26,765 nucleotides of DNA, taken from a virus. Positions 12,978 through 21,750 of the stretch are shown piece after piece. Position numbers and translations under genes: made by a program. The first letter of the stretch is position 1, and each line of letters opens with the position of its first letter. The notes under the pieces were generated by a model, which had not been told where the DNA came from, did not search any database, and saw only the letters and a program-made list of their open reading frames with translations. The stretch is taken from positions 1-26,765 of the IMG/VR virus record IMGVR_UViG_3300005911_000008; one strand, written 5' to 3'.

Positions 12978-14531
12978 TTATTGTTTAATAAAAAAGTTAT
13001 CATATTGTTTTGTACTTAGCGATAGGACTAATGTCGTTGTACCTTCCCCGCTCCATTGTGACCCTTTAAGTATTCCACCGTTCAAAAATACTAATGAGTT
13101 CGCACTAATTGTAAACCCTACTGCTATATTAGTTTCGGAATCTGCCAATTCTTTTTCATAAGTACTTCGAAAGGTGTTTACATAACCCCAAACCGCCCCC
13201 GATGTAGGTATATTAGTATCTGAATCGGTGAGGGTTGTTTCTATTGTGTCGACTGCCTGAGTTAAGTTTAGATCAAACGTACCCGATACGTTGGTATTAG
13301 TATCCAACAAAATCCCGCCTGTGTAGAACTCGCTCCCAATCACCACTTGATTGTTGGCAGTCGGTTGGCCTTGTGTTCCGAATATAGCCGCACCTGTATA
13401 GGTAGTGTTTATTCCGGCTTGGTATCCTAATCCTATTGCATTTGTAAGGTCAATCTTTGAATTTTTGAACACTTGACCGCCTACTGCAATTGTATTTGTT
13501 ACTGTTGTGGCTGAGTCGGCGTTTCGGTCTCCTATTAATAAAGAATTTAGGATATTTCCAGTTGCTGAATATGCGTTTTGGTAGCCAAACATTCCGTTAT
13601 TTAAAACATTCCCAGTCGCTAAAAAGGCGTTTCTGGTGCCAAATATTCCATTGTATTTAACATCCCCAGTCGCTGAGTAAACATTTATATACCCAAATAT
13701 TCCATTAAATCCAACCACACCAGTCGATAAATATACGTTACGCTCACCAAATATACCGTTATAATAAACAGTACCTAACGCTGAATAGACATTTTTATAA
13801 CCAAAAATACCATTTCTATTTGCCCCTGCAGTAGTTGAATAGGCATTTTGATAACCAGCCGCAAAATTATATGTAGGTGTCGTTTCAGCCGCAAAATTCC
13901 CATCACCAAACAAAGCATTATAACTCCCCAAAGTAGTCCCGATATTCGTAGTATTAAATATCAATGAAGTCCCGTCATATTCAGCATGGCCGCTTGATGT
14001 CTCATATAACTCAGTAGTTCCATTTATACTCAGGGTGTCGGATAGTTGGATTGAGCCAACCACGTCCAGCATCTCAGTAGGCGAACCCGTCCCAATACCC
14101 ACGCTGTCGGTTACATATAAACTCCCACCAACTCTAACAGAGTCAACTATATTAGCCCATTCGGTTACGTCTAAATTACCTCCTATATCCACATCTCCAT
14201 CGAGTAAACTATTTCCAGATACATCCAGTAGCTCAGTGGGCGACCCCGTCCCAATCCCCACGCTATCAGTAACCGTACTCGGCCAGATATGACCCTGTGT
14301 ACGGCTCCAGAATGATGTGTCCAGACTGCCGCCTATGCTGTCATTGATCTGCCAAAGTGGCACCGCATCCCACTGATTTACAGCAGTATCCAGTTTAATA
14401 ATCCGGTTTGAGTCCATTGACATTATCCCCTGAAAAGTTCCGCCGCCATAAATTATAAGGCTGTCACCAAGCACTTCCTGTGCCATCGCGGCCAATGGCA
14501 ACATAAATATTATTAAGATTAGTTTTTTCAT
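12978..14531 (-). CDS. exported fibre-like protein with 18-residue repeats
   Basis: Residues 1-17 (MKKLILIIFMLPLAAMA) are a textbook signal peptide with cleavage before Gln18. Two TDSVGIGTGSPTE modules follow at 88-100 and 141-153, then a linker with ELYETSSGHAEYDG that has a close copy in the 576-residue fibre. From about 218 to 330 there are seven repeats of 18 residues, NGIFGYxNVYSATGxVxY, each with two hydrophobic stripes as in a beta helix or roll. The last 45 residues (SLVFLNGGILKGS to KQYDNFFIKQ) are a fibre-tip pattern like that of the next gene. Start is an ATG in a TAATG overlap with the previous stop. It is likely a trimeric tail fibre or surface adhesin. Confidence 0.7.
   Translation of the reverse strand: MKKLILIIFMLPLAAMAQEVLGDSLIIYGGGTFQGIMSMDSNRIIKLDTAVNQWDAVPLWQINDSIGGSLDTSFWSRTQGHIWPSTVTDSVGIGTGSPTELLDVSGNSLLDGDVDIGGNLDVTEWANIVDSVRVGGSLYVTDSVGIGTGSPTEMLDVVGSIQLSDTLSINGTTELYETSSGHAEYDGTSLIFNTTNIGTTLGSYNALFGDGNFAAETTPTYNFAAGYQNAYSTTAGANRNGIFGYKNVYSALGTVYYNGIFGERNVYLSTGVVGFNGIFGYINVYSATGDVKYNGIFGTRNAFLATGNVLNNGMFGYQNAYSATGNILNSLLIGDRNADSATTVTNTIAVGGQVFKNSKIDLTNAIGLGYQAGINTTYTGAAIFGTQGQPTANNQVVIGSEFYTGGILLDTNTNVSGTFDLNLTQAVDTIETTLTDSDTNIPTSGAVWGYVNTFRSTYEKELADSETNIAVGFTISANSLVFLNGGILKGSQWSGEGTTTLVLSLSTKQYDNFFIKQ
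13545..13814 (-). repeat. five tandem 54-bp (18-residue) repeats
   Basis: Five consecutive units of exactly 18 residues begin with NGIFG or NGMFG: GYKNVYSALG, GERNVYLSTG, GYINVYSATG, GTRNAFLATG and GYQNAYSATG. A degenerate unit stands on each side (AAGYQNAYSTTAG before, LIGDRNADSATT after). DNA identity between units is moderate, so the repeat is old enough to have diverged but has kept its length exactly. Confidence 0.85.
14073..14270 (-). repeat. duplicated GIGTGSPTE module
   Basis: Bases 14073-14111 and 14232-14270 are near-identical direct repeats that encode TDSVGIGTGSPTE twice in the 517-residue fibre, 159 bases apart. More diverged copies occur in the 576-residue fibre at 11860-11898 and 11524-11562. 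These are the start of repeated structural modules of the fibres. Confidence 0.85.
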
Positions 14532-15676
14532 TATGGGATTACTTTAATTGTTTGAACCCTTGCCGTAATAAATGCACCAATCACAGTAAAAAAAATAGGC
14601 CATGCTGCACTTATCCCGGTATCTGGCATAAAATTACGGGTGAATATTTGGAAATCCTTAGCGGTCGTTAATGTGTACGTTTTCAAAATATCATCACCTC
14701 CGATAGTAGTCCCGATTTTAATAGTTCCGCTGGTTCCTGTTGATAATTCGATTATAATCTGATTAATTGAGTATCCTAAATTTACCAATGCACTATCTAA
14801 TGCGGCAATGGCTATTTTATTTATATTTATTACTTTGCTCATGGCTACTGTATCACAATTAAACCCTAAATCGTGGGCGTTCATACCAAGATTTAAATTC
14901 TGTACCATCGGGGCTGATACAATTGACCATGCCCCCGCTGTTGAAATTTCCGGTATCTTTTCAACTACATAAGCCACCTCATTAACCAAAAATGAATCGT
15001 GGGCCATTGCAATAGAAATCACCTGGGCTATTTGTCGAGGTATTAAACCGGATTTAAATAGTATCTGTGCAAATTGATTTGATTTTAAAATAGATTTCTC
15101 GTTCTGATTATCGTAAACATCTGTTTCACCAACAGATTGATACTCTAAATCTTCAATTAAGATCCGCATGTAGTTAACGTTCGCAAGGGCATAGGTAGTA
15201 TTATAATCAAATTCAAACGGGTCTGTATCTTCATCTAAATTAGTCCACTGCAATAGCCTGTAATCAGTATCAGATGCAATAATATTTACATACTCACTTT
15301 GCCAAGTGCTTTCTTCTGTTGTTAATTTGAAATATGACCGGCCAAGTGCTGAAAATGTTATAAGATAATCGTAAATTATCCATGCGTCCATCCCAGCAGT
15401 AACGACAGTAGGACGCCCTGTGGTATCGTCCACTACGTGTACTGTTGTTGATCCGTCATCAAAGTATTGCGTTAAAACTACCGTTGCAGTTAAACCAGCC
15501 TTAACTTGAATCGGTACAGGATCATTCAGAAAAAAGATCTGATCAAAGTAAATGGAAGGCTTATTACTCCAAGTTTCCTCACAGGATAGTTGGTTATCCA
15601 TTGACCGCATCAGGTCGTCCCGGTGTGCCCATCGGATTGAGTTGGCTTTACTTATGACTGCCTTTAATGTATCCAT
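14531..15676 (-). CDS. tail-tip or baseplate protein, 381 aa
   Basis: No signal peptide; the protein begins MDTLKAVISKANSIRWAHRDDLMRS. The first 150 residues read as a beta-sandwich with NDPVPIQVKAGLTATVVLTQYFDDGST, a type of domain seen in Bacteroidota phage tail proteins that come after the hub. The middle has acidic and helical stretches; the C-terminal half (about 220-381) has beta strands typical of a carbohydrate-binding or jelly-roll fold (SAAWPIFFTVIGAFITARVQTIKV). It lies between the 695-residue tail protein and the fibres, a usual place for an adapter that holds the fibres. Function is placed by context only. Confidence 0.55.
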   Translation of the reverse strand: MDTLKAVISKANSIRWAHRDDLMRSMDNQLSCEETWSNKPSIYFDQIFFLNDPVPIQVKAGLTATVVLTQYFDDGSTTVHVVDDTTGRPTVVTAGMDAWIIYDYLITFSALGRSYFKLTTEESTWQSEYVNIIASDTDYRLLQWTNLDEDTDPFEFDYNTTYALANVNYMRILIEDLEYQSVGETDVYDNQNEKSILKSNQFAQILFKSGLIPRQIAQVISIAMAHDSFLVNEVAYVVEKIPEISTAGAWSIVSAPMVQNLNLGMNAHDLGFNCDTVAMSKVININKIAIAALDSALVNLGYSINQIIIELSTGTSGTIKIGTTIGGDDILKTYTLTTAKDFQIFTRNFMPDTGISAAWPIFFTVIGAFITARVQTIKVIP

Positions 15677-15677
15677 T

Positions 15678-17765
15678 TTAAACAGGTATTACTTGATCTG
15701 CATTGTATTTCAACAATAACAATTCTGTCATTCCGTCCTTAATTGTTGTCTTACATTCCAATATCCAACCAAATTTTGTATCGGCTAATTTAATCAAATA
15801 ATTCGGATTTGCGTCTATTGCGTTTAGTTCTGTCGTTGTCAGCGGTACATTTACCCGGTACATCTCCGGTGTCCATCGGCAATCGTTTAAGTCAGTCACC
15901 TGTATATCCGCATTTTCTTCAACTGTATCTGCCTCAGTACTTAATCGGCTTTGTAAGGTTGTATTCTTATCAGTTGTTTGCCATCTAAGATAACTTGATA
16001 GCTTCTTTGTTAACCCGGCTTTAATTACTTGCCCCCACCTGAGTAAGTTCCGGGCTGGACTCCAATTGATATTAAACGAACTTGCAGCGTAAATTGAACC
16101 GCCGATAAAATCAAACCCTTCATCGGTACGGCCTTTAAATATCGCGCCATCCCTTACAAGGTCTACCATGAATATATCACCATCACCTTTTACATCTTCT
16201 GTTTTATCATAATCCACCTCCAATACAGCGTTCATAATCAACCGCATTCCCTGACCATCAGCCCTATATTTACCAAGTTGCTTTAATGAAGTGAACACGG
16301 CTTTTATTACAGTAGTCCAACTTGATTTAGTGTTGAACTCCAACAGTCCATCAGATTTTTCATAAGCATATTTACCGTAGCCAGTTGTTACATCTTTGAA
16401 TACCTGATCATTTGCAAACTCTTTACCTATTGCTTCATCTCTTAATTTGCTTGATAAATCAACACTTACATTTTCATCAAAGAAATAATCCATCTCCTCA
16501 ATCCTGATTTTGTTTACACCACCGATTACCTCAACACCAAGCCCTAATCTAAAAATTGAACTCTTGGCGGCAAAGAAATTCTTTAATGTTAACGGGATTG
16601 TTAACGCATCGTTATTACGGAAGAACTCACCCCTTGTAACCGCGCCCAATTCGCCATCTGATCCGTACGTGGTTAATGGTGTATCAGTCCTACCAAAGTA
16701 ATCAGAATAAAATGGGTTATCTTCATTGGTTAATATTTGCCCAAGTCTTAAAAATGCCTCATAGTCTAAACGTGCCTTTAACGTTTTTTCAGGATTGCCC
16801 AAATAGGTTTCGTTTATTGTCATATCAGCAGTCAGGTAAGCGAACTTTAACGCGTCACTTGATATTGTAGTTTCAAGTAGCATACTTTCGCCCTGCTGTA
16901 AAGCATACTCAATATCTTGGCTGAATGTTATATTCCCGTGATTAGTTCCGGTGCCTACCAATTGCCGCTTTACCTCCACTTCATCGGAGTCAATGATAAC
17001 TAAATATGTAGTTGCTGTACCTGACCCATCAATAAAGAAACATTCAATATCAATACTTAATGCCATTAACCTTGTTTGCAAACTTGAATTAAAGAATGAT
17101 CCAATCTTTAATCCAACACCAGCGGCTCCTGATGTCGGTGTTTGTGTTTCTGTAAAATCTGAACTATCTTCTTGGATCGGGATGATATGGATAAGGTCTA
17201 AAATGAATGCACTACTGGCCCGTGAAAAAACAGACTCATCAGCTATGGACGTATCAGGCATGGTGATTTCAGTAATTGGAAACGCTGTTATCCCGTCCGT
17301 TTCTCCATCAATAGCGGTGCGTTTCAATATATCAACTTCCGTATCCTCCCGGTTAAACACCTTTTCCTTGAAATCATCGTCAACCAGCTTAACAGTTACT
17401 CCGGTCTCATCAATTTTGTACTGAGCTAACGATACCTTACCCGGTGAAGGAAAATCTTGATAGGTATTTGTTGCGACATTGAGTTTTGATATGGTGATTG
17501 TAATATCCGCATCAATTCCGGTATTCTCGTAAACCGCCTGTAGGAAGTCCCGCCCCTCCTTAACGAATGTTAAATCTACTGAACTACCTTTCCTTAATAC
17601 TGAGTTGTACAATTTATGCCTGTTGTATTCAATCTCGTAATCATTCCACCCGTCCGGGGCATGATATAATTGTATCTCTCCCTGACTGGCCTCACTCAGA
17701 ACGAACCTGTACAACTTATTTCCGTTGTCCCTTGCTAGTTGCGCTATTTCTAGTTTGCTGGCCAT
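15678..17765 (-). CDS. distal tail or baseplate hub protein, 695 aa
   Basis: The protein follows the tape measure by a one-base TAATG overlap, which in siphophages is where the distal tail and tail-hub proteins lie. Its N-terminal part (about 1-160) is beta-rich: LYRFVLSEASQGEIQLYHAPDGWND, then VDLTFVKEGRDFLQAVYENTG, then GKVSLAQYKIDETGVTVKLVDDDFKEKVFNREDTEVDI. The pattern of a 'G-K/T-V-x-L-x-x-Y' strand with a following V-x-V-x-D-D-D-F is one I associate with a tail protein family of Bacteroidota phages. No peptidase or glycosidase motif is seen. A role as the tube-end hub to which the 381-residue protein and fibres attach is inferred from position and size. Confidence 0.6.
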   Translation of the reverse strand: MASKLEIAQLARDNGNKLYRFVLSEASQGEIQLYHAPDGWNDYEIEYNRHKLYNSVLRKGSSVDLTFVKEGRDFLQAVYENTGIDADITITISKLNVATNTYQDFPSPGKVSLAQYKIDETGVTVKLVDDDFKEKVFNREDTEVDILKRTAIDGETDGITAFPITEITMPDTSIADESVFSRASSAFILDLIHIIPIQEDSSDFTETQTPTSGAAGVGLKIGSFFNSSLQTRLMALSIDIECFFIDGSGTATTYLVIIDSDEVEVKRQLVGTGTNHGNITFSQDIEYALQQGESMLLETTISSDALKFAYLTADMTINETYLGNPEKTLKARLDYEAFLRLGQILTNEDNPFYSDYFGRTDTPLTTYGSDGELGAVTRGEFFRNNDALTIPLTLKNFFAAKSSIFRLGLGVEVIGGVNKIRIEEMDYFFDENVSVDLSSKLRDEAIGKEFANDQVFKDVTTGYGKYAYEKSDGLLEFNTKSSWTTVIKAVFTSLKQLGKYRADGQGMRLIMNAVLEVDYDKTEDVKGDGDIFMVDLVRDGAIFKGRTDEGFDFIGGSIYAASSFNINWSPARNLLRWGQVIKAGLTKKLSSYLRWQTTDKNTTLQSRLSTEADTVEENADIQVTDLNDCRWTPEMYRVNVPLTTTELNAIDANPNYLIKLADTKFGWILECKTTIKDGMTELLLLKYNADQVIPV

Positions 17766-20587
17766 TAATTCAAGCCTTTCAATTTCTTATTTCGATAGTT
17801 CTCTGTATAGTTTCCTGACCGCTTAACGTAATGTGTAGGATAAAAATGGTTGTGAGTTTGCTTGCTCAATGCACTTGCTACCATTTTATTTGTCTGAATC
17901 AATTCACTAATCATGGCCGGGTCTGATCCGCCTTGGGGACTTGTCCGATCGCTTAGTATCCGTTCTGTTTCCTTATTGGTATAAATCTTTGCACCTTCCA
18001 ACCCGCTTACTAATGCTGGATCGTTAGCAAGTAAAGTTTGACCTGATTTTGTTCTAATCAATTCCTTTCCTTTTTCACCTACTGAGATGACACCAGCCGG
18101 TGCTGACTCAGTTCCTTTGAAGAACTTTGGAATTGGCTTAGATGCAATGGCAGCTATTTGCAGTGCACCAAATGCAGCGTTGAGTAATAGGAATGGTAGA
18201 CCAACGGGTAACGGATTCCTAACAAGTGATGCAATAAGTGATAACGCTACATTCATACCGGCTGTAATAAGTGCCGCTTTCTTTTCAGCTTTGGCCTGTT
18301 TGGTTTTTATTTCCGCGTCTTTCTTATCGTATTTTTCATTAATTTTTGCCTGTGCAATTTTATCACCTTCCGCGTCAAGTAATTCCTTTTCCCTTTGTTC
18401 ATCTAACCTTATTGACTTGGCCTCTAATGTATTATTGTATATTTCAACCCCATAATATAGGGCATCATTAATTATAGATACTGCTGTTTCCGCAATAGAT
18501 TGTATTTTTTCCCATGTATCTTTTGCATTGGCTACCTTTAAAGCATTATACTCTTCATCAGTCAACTGGCCAGCGGCATAAAGTGCTTCAATCTCTTCGT
18601 TTTTAATGCTCTCAATCTGGACTTGTTGCGCTGCTAAGTTTCTGGCCTGCTCAATAATTGCAGCGTTTCGAGTACCTAATTTTTTAAGGAAGTCATCATC
18701 TTCCGCATCGGCTTCCTCCGGCGCATCGAAATCTTGCCGGGCTGCTTTGGCTGCGTCTTTTGCTGCTTTGGCTGCGTCTTTTGCTGCTTTCTCGGCTGCT
18801 TTTGTTCGTCTGTCAAACTCTTCTATTAAATTTTCTGTTATTGCATCTTCAAGTTCTATTTGTTCTTCTGCTGACTTCTCGGCAAGTGCAATCCTTTCTT
18901 CCTCCGCTTTTTTTATTGCCGCTGCTTTTTTTTGTGCCAATAATTGACCATCAGTAATATATTCTTCATTAGCCTTACTTAAACCAAATAAAGCGTTAAC
19001 CGATTCGACTATAGCATCTCTTTCAAGTTCTCGCTCCTCACGTGTCTTTTTAATCCTTTCAATATTCGCCCGGTGCGTTTTTGTATTTTGATCTCTGTAA
19101 ACTTTGTTTTTCTTTAATTCGGCTTTAGCTAATAACTCTAATTGGTGCAATTCATCTCTATACGTTTGTGCAATTTTCTCGTTAACCTTTTGAAGTTTCT
19201 CATCCATTATAACCGCTGCAATCTTCAACTTGTATTGCTCATTTACATCCACTAACCTTGCTGCAAGTTCTTTATTCGTTACACTTTCAGTATTAAGATT
19301 TTTAAGAAAATTAGGATACATTTCTTGCAAATCAGTAATCAAATCTCTTCTAATTTTTTGACTGGTATTTGCGTTGGTTATCATTGAAACTAAATGATTC
19401 AACTCTTCCTGCTCAGTAATTAGTGCTTCACTTTCTTTGTCTCTAATCGTTATCAGTGAGTTTAATCCACGTATCATTGGATTGATACCATCTGTAATAT
19501 ACTTACCAACCCGCTCCAATACATCACCAATGGTATTACCCAACTGAACTAATGCACCCTTACCAACTAATGCGGCCGCTGCCTGACCTTCAAACTTTGA
19601 ATTTAAAGCATCTAACGCGCTGGCCATTCTTTCACTACTTCCGGCTGCACCTTCAATCTGAATGCCATACCTTGATAGCGCGTTTGTTTCTGATCCTACC
19701 GACTTGGCCACTAAATCTGAAGCGGTTTTTAAATCTATTCCTTTGGCCTGTGCAAAATCTAAAATAGCGGGTGTAATTTTTAAAATCTGCTCTTCAGTCA
19801 ATCCCATTTGAGCAAGGAATGACTGACCTCTGATTATTTCTTCATCACCAAACCTTGTTAGCGTTTGAAGTGCTGACGCTTGGTTTAATAATTCTTTTGA
19901 TACATACCCTAATGCTGTGGCAAGTGATACCTCGGCCAATTGCTGTATGTCTGTTTTATCAATTGCTGACTGGATAAACTTGTTAAATTTACTGAACACA
20001 CCTATAACCGCTGCAACCCCGACAGCTAAGACGGCAAAGGAACCCTTTAAACCTTCTAACGCGCTTTTATAATTACCTACATTTCTTTGGTTCCGGCTTA
20101 TCTGTTTGTCTTGATTCTTTAATGAAAGTGTATTCTTTTTAATTTCAGCCGTTAGCCTTGCATGTTCAGCGCGTCCCTTTTCTGTCGTTGTATCTAATCT
20201 TTTCCGAACCGCTACAAGTGCATTTGTTTTAGCAATCAAATCCTGTTCCGACTTGACTTCCTTTTGTATTGCAGCCTGTAAGGCCATTTCTTTGGCCTCC
20301 ATCTTAGCCATTTGGGCAAGTCCGCGCTGCCTCTGCTTTTCAAGTGCTTTCTCAGCTGCCGTTAGTTCTTTATCTTGTTTCTTTGATCTCTCCTTTTCTT
20401 CATTCGCTCTCTTTTGCGCTGCATTTAATTCCTTTAAAGTAATACCCTCTTTCCTCAACGTTTCAGCCAACTTTTCAATGGTGATAATATAAGCCATTGT
20501 GGATTTATCCAACCTAGTTATTGATTCATCAGTGGTAATAATACCCTGTATTGCCTTTTTGCTTACAATTTCGTTAATATCTGACAT
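17765..20587 (-). CDS. tail tape measure protein
   Basis: The 940-residue protein is the largest in the window and has the classic tape-measure layout: a long helical, coiled-coil N-terminus (about 30-170), a hydrophobic segment at 183-198 (SFAVLAVGVAAVIGVF), helical middle with many Ala, Lys and Glu, and a second hydrophobic block at 771-816, then a C-terminal part ending YRNKKLKGLN. In siphophages this protein fills the tail tube and sets tail length at about 1.5 angstrom per residue, which predicts a tail near 140 nm if unprocessed. The hydrophobic segments may help open the host inner membrane for DNA entry. No lytic transglycosylase or peptidase motif is visible. Neighbours on both sides are coupled by TAATG overlaps. 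Confidence 0.9.
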   Translation of the reverse strand: MSDINEIVSKKAIQGIITTDESITRLDKSTMAYIITIEKLAETLRKEGITLKELNAAQKRANEEKERSKKQDKELTAAEKALEKQRQRGLAQMAKMEAKEMALQAAIQKEVKSEQDLIAKTNALVAVRKRLDTTTEKGRAEHARLTAEIKKNTLSLKNQDKQISRNQRNVGNYKSALEGLKGSFAVLAVGVAAVIGVFSKFNKFIQSAIDKTDIQQLAEVSLATALGYVSKELLNQASALQTLTRFGDEEIIRGQSFLAQMGLTEEQILKITPAILDFAQAKGIDLKTASDLVAKSVGSETNALSRYGIQIEGAAGSSERMASALDALNSKFEGQAAAALVGKGALVQLGNTIGDVLERVGKYITDGINPMIRGLNSLITIRDKESEALITEQEELNHLVSMITNANTSQKIRRDLITDLQEMYPNFLKNLNTESVTNKELAARLVDVNEQYKLKIAAVIMDEKLQKVNEKIAQTYRDELHQLELLAKAELKKNKVYRDQNTKTHRANIERIKKTREERELERDAIVESVNALFGLSKANEEYITDGQLLAQKKAAAIKKAEEERIALAEKSAEEQIELEDAITENLIEEFDRRTKAAEKAAKDAAKAAKDAAKAARQDFDAPEEADAEDDDFLKKLGTRNAAIIEQARNLAAQQVQIESIKNEEIEALYAAGQLTDEEYNALKVANAKDTWEKIQSIAETAVSIINDALYYGVEIYNNTLEAKSIRLDEQREKELLDAEGDKIAQAKINEKYDKKDAEIKTKQAKAEKKAALITAGMNVALSLIASLVRNPLPVGLPFLLLNAAFGALQIAAIASKPIPKFFKGTESAPAGVISVGEKGKELIRTKSGQTLLANDPALVSGLEGAKIYTNKETERILSDRTSPQGGSDPAMISELIQTNKMVASALSKQTHNHFYPTHYVKRSGNYTENYRNKKLKGLN
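18741..18790 (-). repeat. 21-bp tandem repeat in the tape measure gene
   Basis: Two perfect copies of a 21-base unit start at 18741 and 18762, with a partial third at 18783. It encodes a 7-residue heptad, AAKDAAK, repeated in a coiled coil. As a heptad-sized unit it could change the protein length without breaking the helix. Confidence 0.8.
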
Positions 20588-21183
20588 TATTTAGCTGGTT
20601 GTTTTTTCTTATCAGCACGTATTTTTAAGCGTCCGAACTCAAATAGTTTCATACCTGGATCATATATCATATTCATAGTTGAGAATGTATCGAACACAGC
20701 ATCAAAGAAATCTGTTCTCGGAATTGATTTAATATCAATTGCCGGATAACGCTCAATGAATTTATCAGTTAACCGCTCAATCTCTTTTTGCAATGCTTTT
20801 AATCCTTCGCCATCTATTACATTAATCCCGGTTAATTTTTTAACCCTCTCAGCATAAAATTTTAGATTCCCTTCATATTCTTTTGACTCGACTTTAAAAA
20901 CCATTGCGAACAATGACCGTTCATTTTGGTTTCGCATCAGGATTGACATTACCCTTAACATTCTGTCAAGCATCATAAGTTTATTATGTGCTAGTAGCCT
21001 ATGTGCGTCCTTACCTAAATTTGATTCAATTGAAAATATTGTTTTGTACTCATCAAAAAATACTTCAACATCAAACCACTTAATAGGGAATGGATTGTAC
21101 CAACGTTTTAAAATAGAAAGGTCATTTGTCAAGTCCATTTCACCGTATTGCCTGATTGACATCGTATTTACTGTATGAATCAT
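20587..21183 (-). CDS. tail assembly chaperone candidate, 198 aa
   Basis: This helical, charged protein sits directly upstream of the tape measure, the usual position of the chaperones that keep it soluble. Notable segments are IRQYGEMDLTNDLSILKRWYNPFPIKWFD near the front and a run of hydrophobic helices (LLAHNKLMMLDRMLRVMSILMRN, 65-87). The start at 21183 overlaps the previous stop as ATGA, and the stop forms a TAATG with the tape measure. Lambda-like phages make two chaperones by frameshift; I see no obvious slippery site at the end of this gene. Two small neighbours, 142 and 63 residues, may share the role. Confidence 0.5.
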   Translation of the reverse strand: MIHTVNTMSIRQYGEMDLTNDLSILKRWYNPFPIKWFDVEVFFDEYKTIFSIESNLGKDAHRLLAHNKLMMLDRMLRVMSILMRNQNERSLFAMVFKVESKEYEGNLKFYAERVKKLTGINVIDGEGLKALQKEIERLTDKFIERYPAIDIKSIPRTDFFDAVFDTFSTMNMIYDPGMKLFEFGRLKIRADKKKQPAK

Positions 21184-21608
21184 GATAGTACTTTCGATTT
21201 ATAAAGTATGGTTAACTCATTAGTGGTGATTGCCATTGCCTTGTTTTTATTCCTTATCCCAAAAAGTTGCTCCCCATACATAACAACCAAATGTTTCATG
21301 TAAGGTACATATGAGGTCATTAGATATTTATTCGGCTCATTGAAAAGAATATCCATTTCCTTGTAAAATGCACCTGTTAAGAATAAGTCAGGCTTACGAT
21401 AACCTTTAAATTTAGCATAAGCCGGGCTGTATGTCGCCGATCCAGTTAATGAGTTAACTAATGCAGTTCCTTTCGATGTTTGTGAACTCTTTAATTGAGC
21501 TTTATTTAATTGCAATAGCTTCTCATTGTGATCGACAACATTACCTATGTGCAGGTCAAGATTTACCCTGAACTGATTGCTTCTTTTTCTTAGCTGGCTT
21601 ATCTTCAT
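21180..21608 (-). CDS. hypothetical tail-region protein, 142 aa
   Basis: The protein has a basic N-terminus (MKISQLRKRSNQFRVNLD), a helical middle with LNKAQLKSSQTSKG and a stretch YSPAYAKFKGYRKPDLFLTGAFYKEM (about 77-103). A 'YSPAY-K-kG-R-P-DLFLTGxFYxS' pattern is one I recall from proteins of Bacteroidota phages and mobile elements that lie between tube and tape measure. It may serve in tail joining or assembly. Its start at 21608 lies 53 bases before the end of the 63-residue gene in another frame. No membrane segment or signal peptide. Confidence 0.6.
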   Translation of the reverse strand: MKISQLRKRSNQFRVNLDLHIGNVVDHNEKLLQLNKAQLKSSQTSKGTALVNSLTGSATYSPAYAKFKGYRKPDLFLTGAFYKEMDILFNEPNKYLMTSYVPYMKHLVVMYGEQLFGIRNKNKAMAITTNELTILYKSKVLS

Positions 21609-21747
21609 TTGGAATTGTATTCCCTTCTTTTACCCAACGTTCAGCTGCAGTCAAAGGATCAAGCCTGCAAGTCAGCTTATGCCAACTCGCAAACCTTTTC
21701 CAGTCTTTTGGCGCAACGCGCATATTTACACTGAAATCACCTTTCAT
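21556..21747 (-). CDS. small basic hypothetical protein, 63 aa
   Basis: The ATG at 21747 is four bases after the stop of the tail tube gene, and the frame is open for 63 residues: MKGDFSVNMRVAPKDWKRF, SWHKLTCRLDPLTAAERWV, then a Lys-rich tail (KPAKKKKQSVQGKS). Trp and aromatic spacing look like a small folded domain. The last 53 bases overlap the next gene in the +1 frame. Either it is a separate tail-region protein, or its reading continues into the next frame by recoding; the sequence alone does not decide. Function unknown. Confidence 0.5.
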   Translation of the reverse strand: MKGDFSVNMRVAPKDWKRFASWHKLTCRLDPLTAAERWVKEGNTIPNEDKPAKKKKQSVQGKS

Positions 21748-21750
21748 AAT

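Noticed and set aside
18087-18957. Plus-strand frames rich in Ser, Phe and Leu over the tape measure gene
   Set aside because: Again shadows of a coiled coil of the minus-strand tape measure gene, with no ribosome sites or context.
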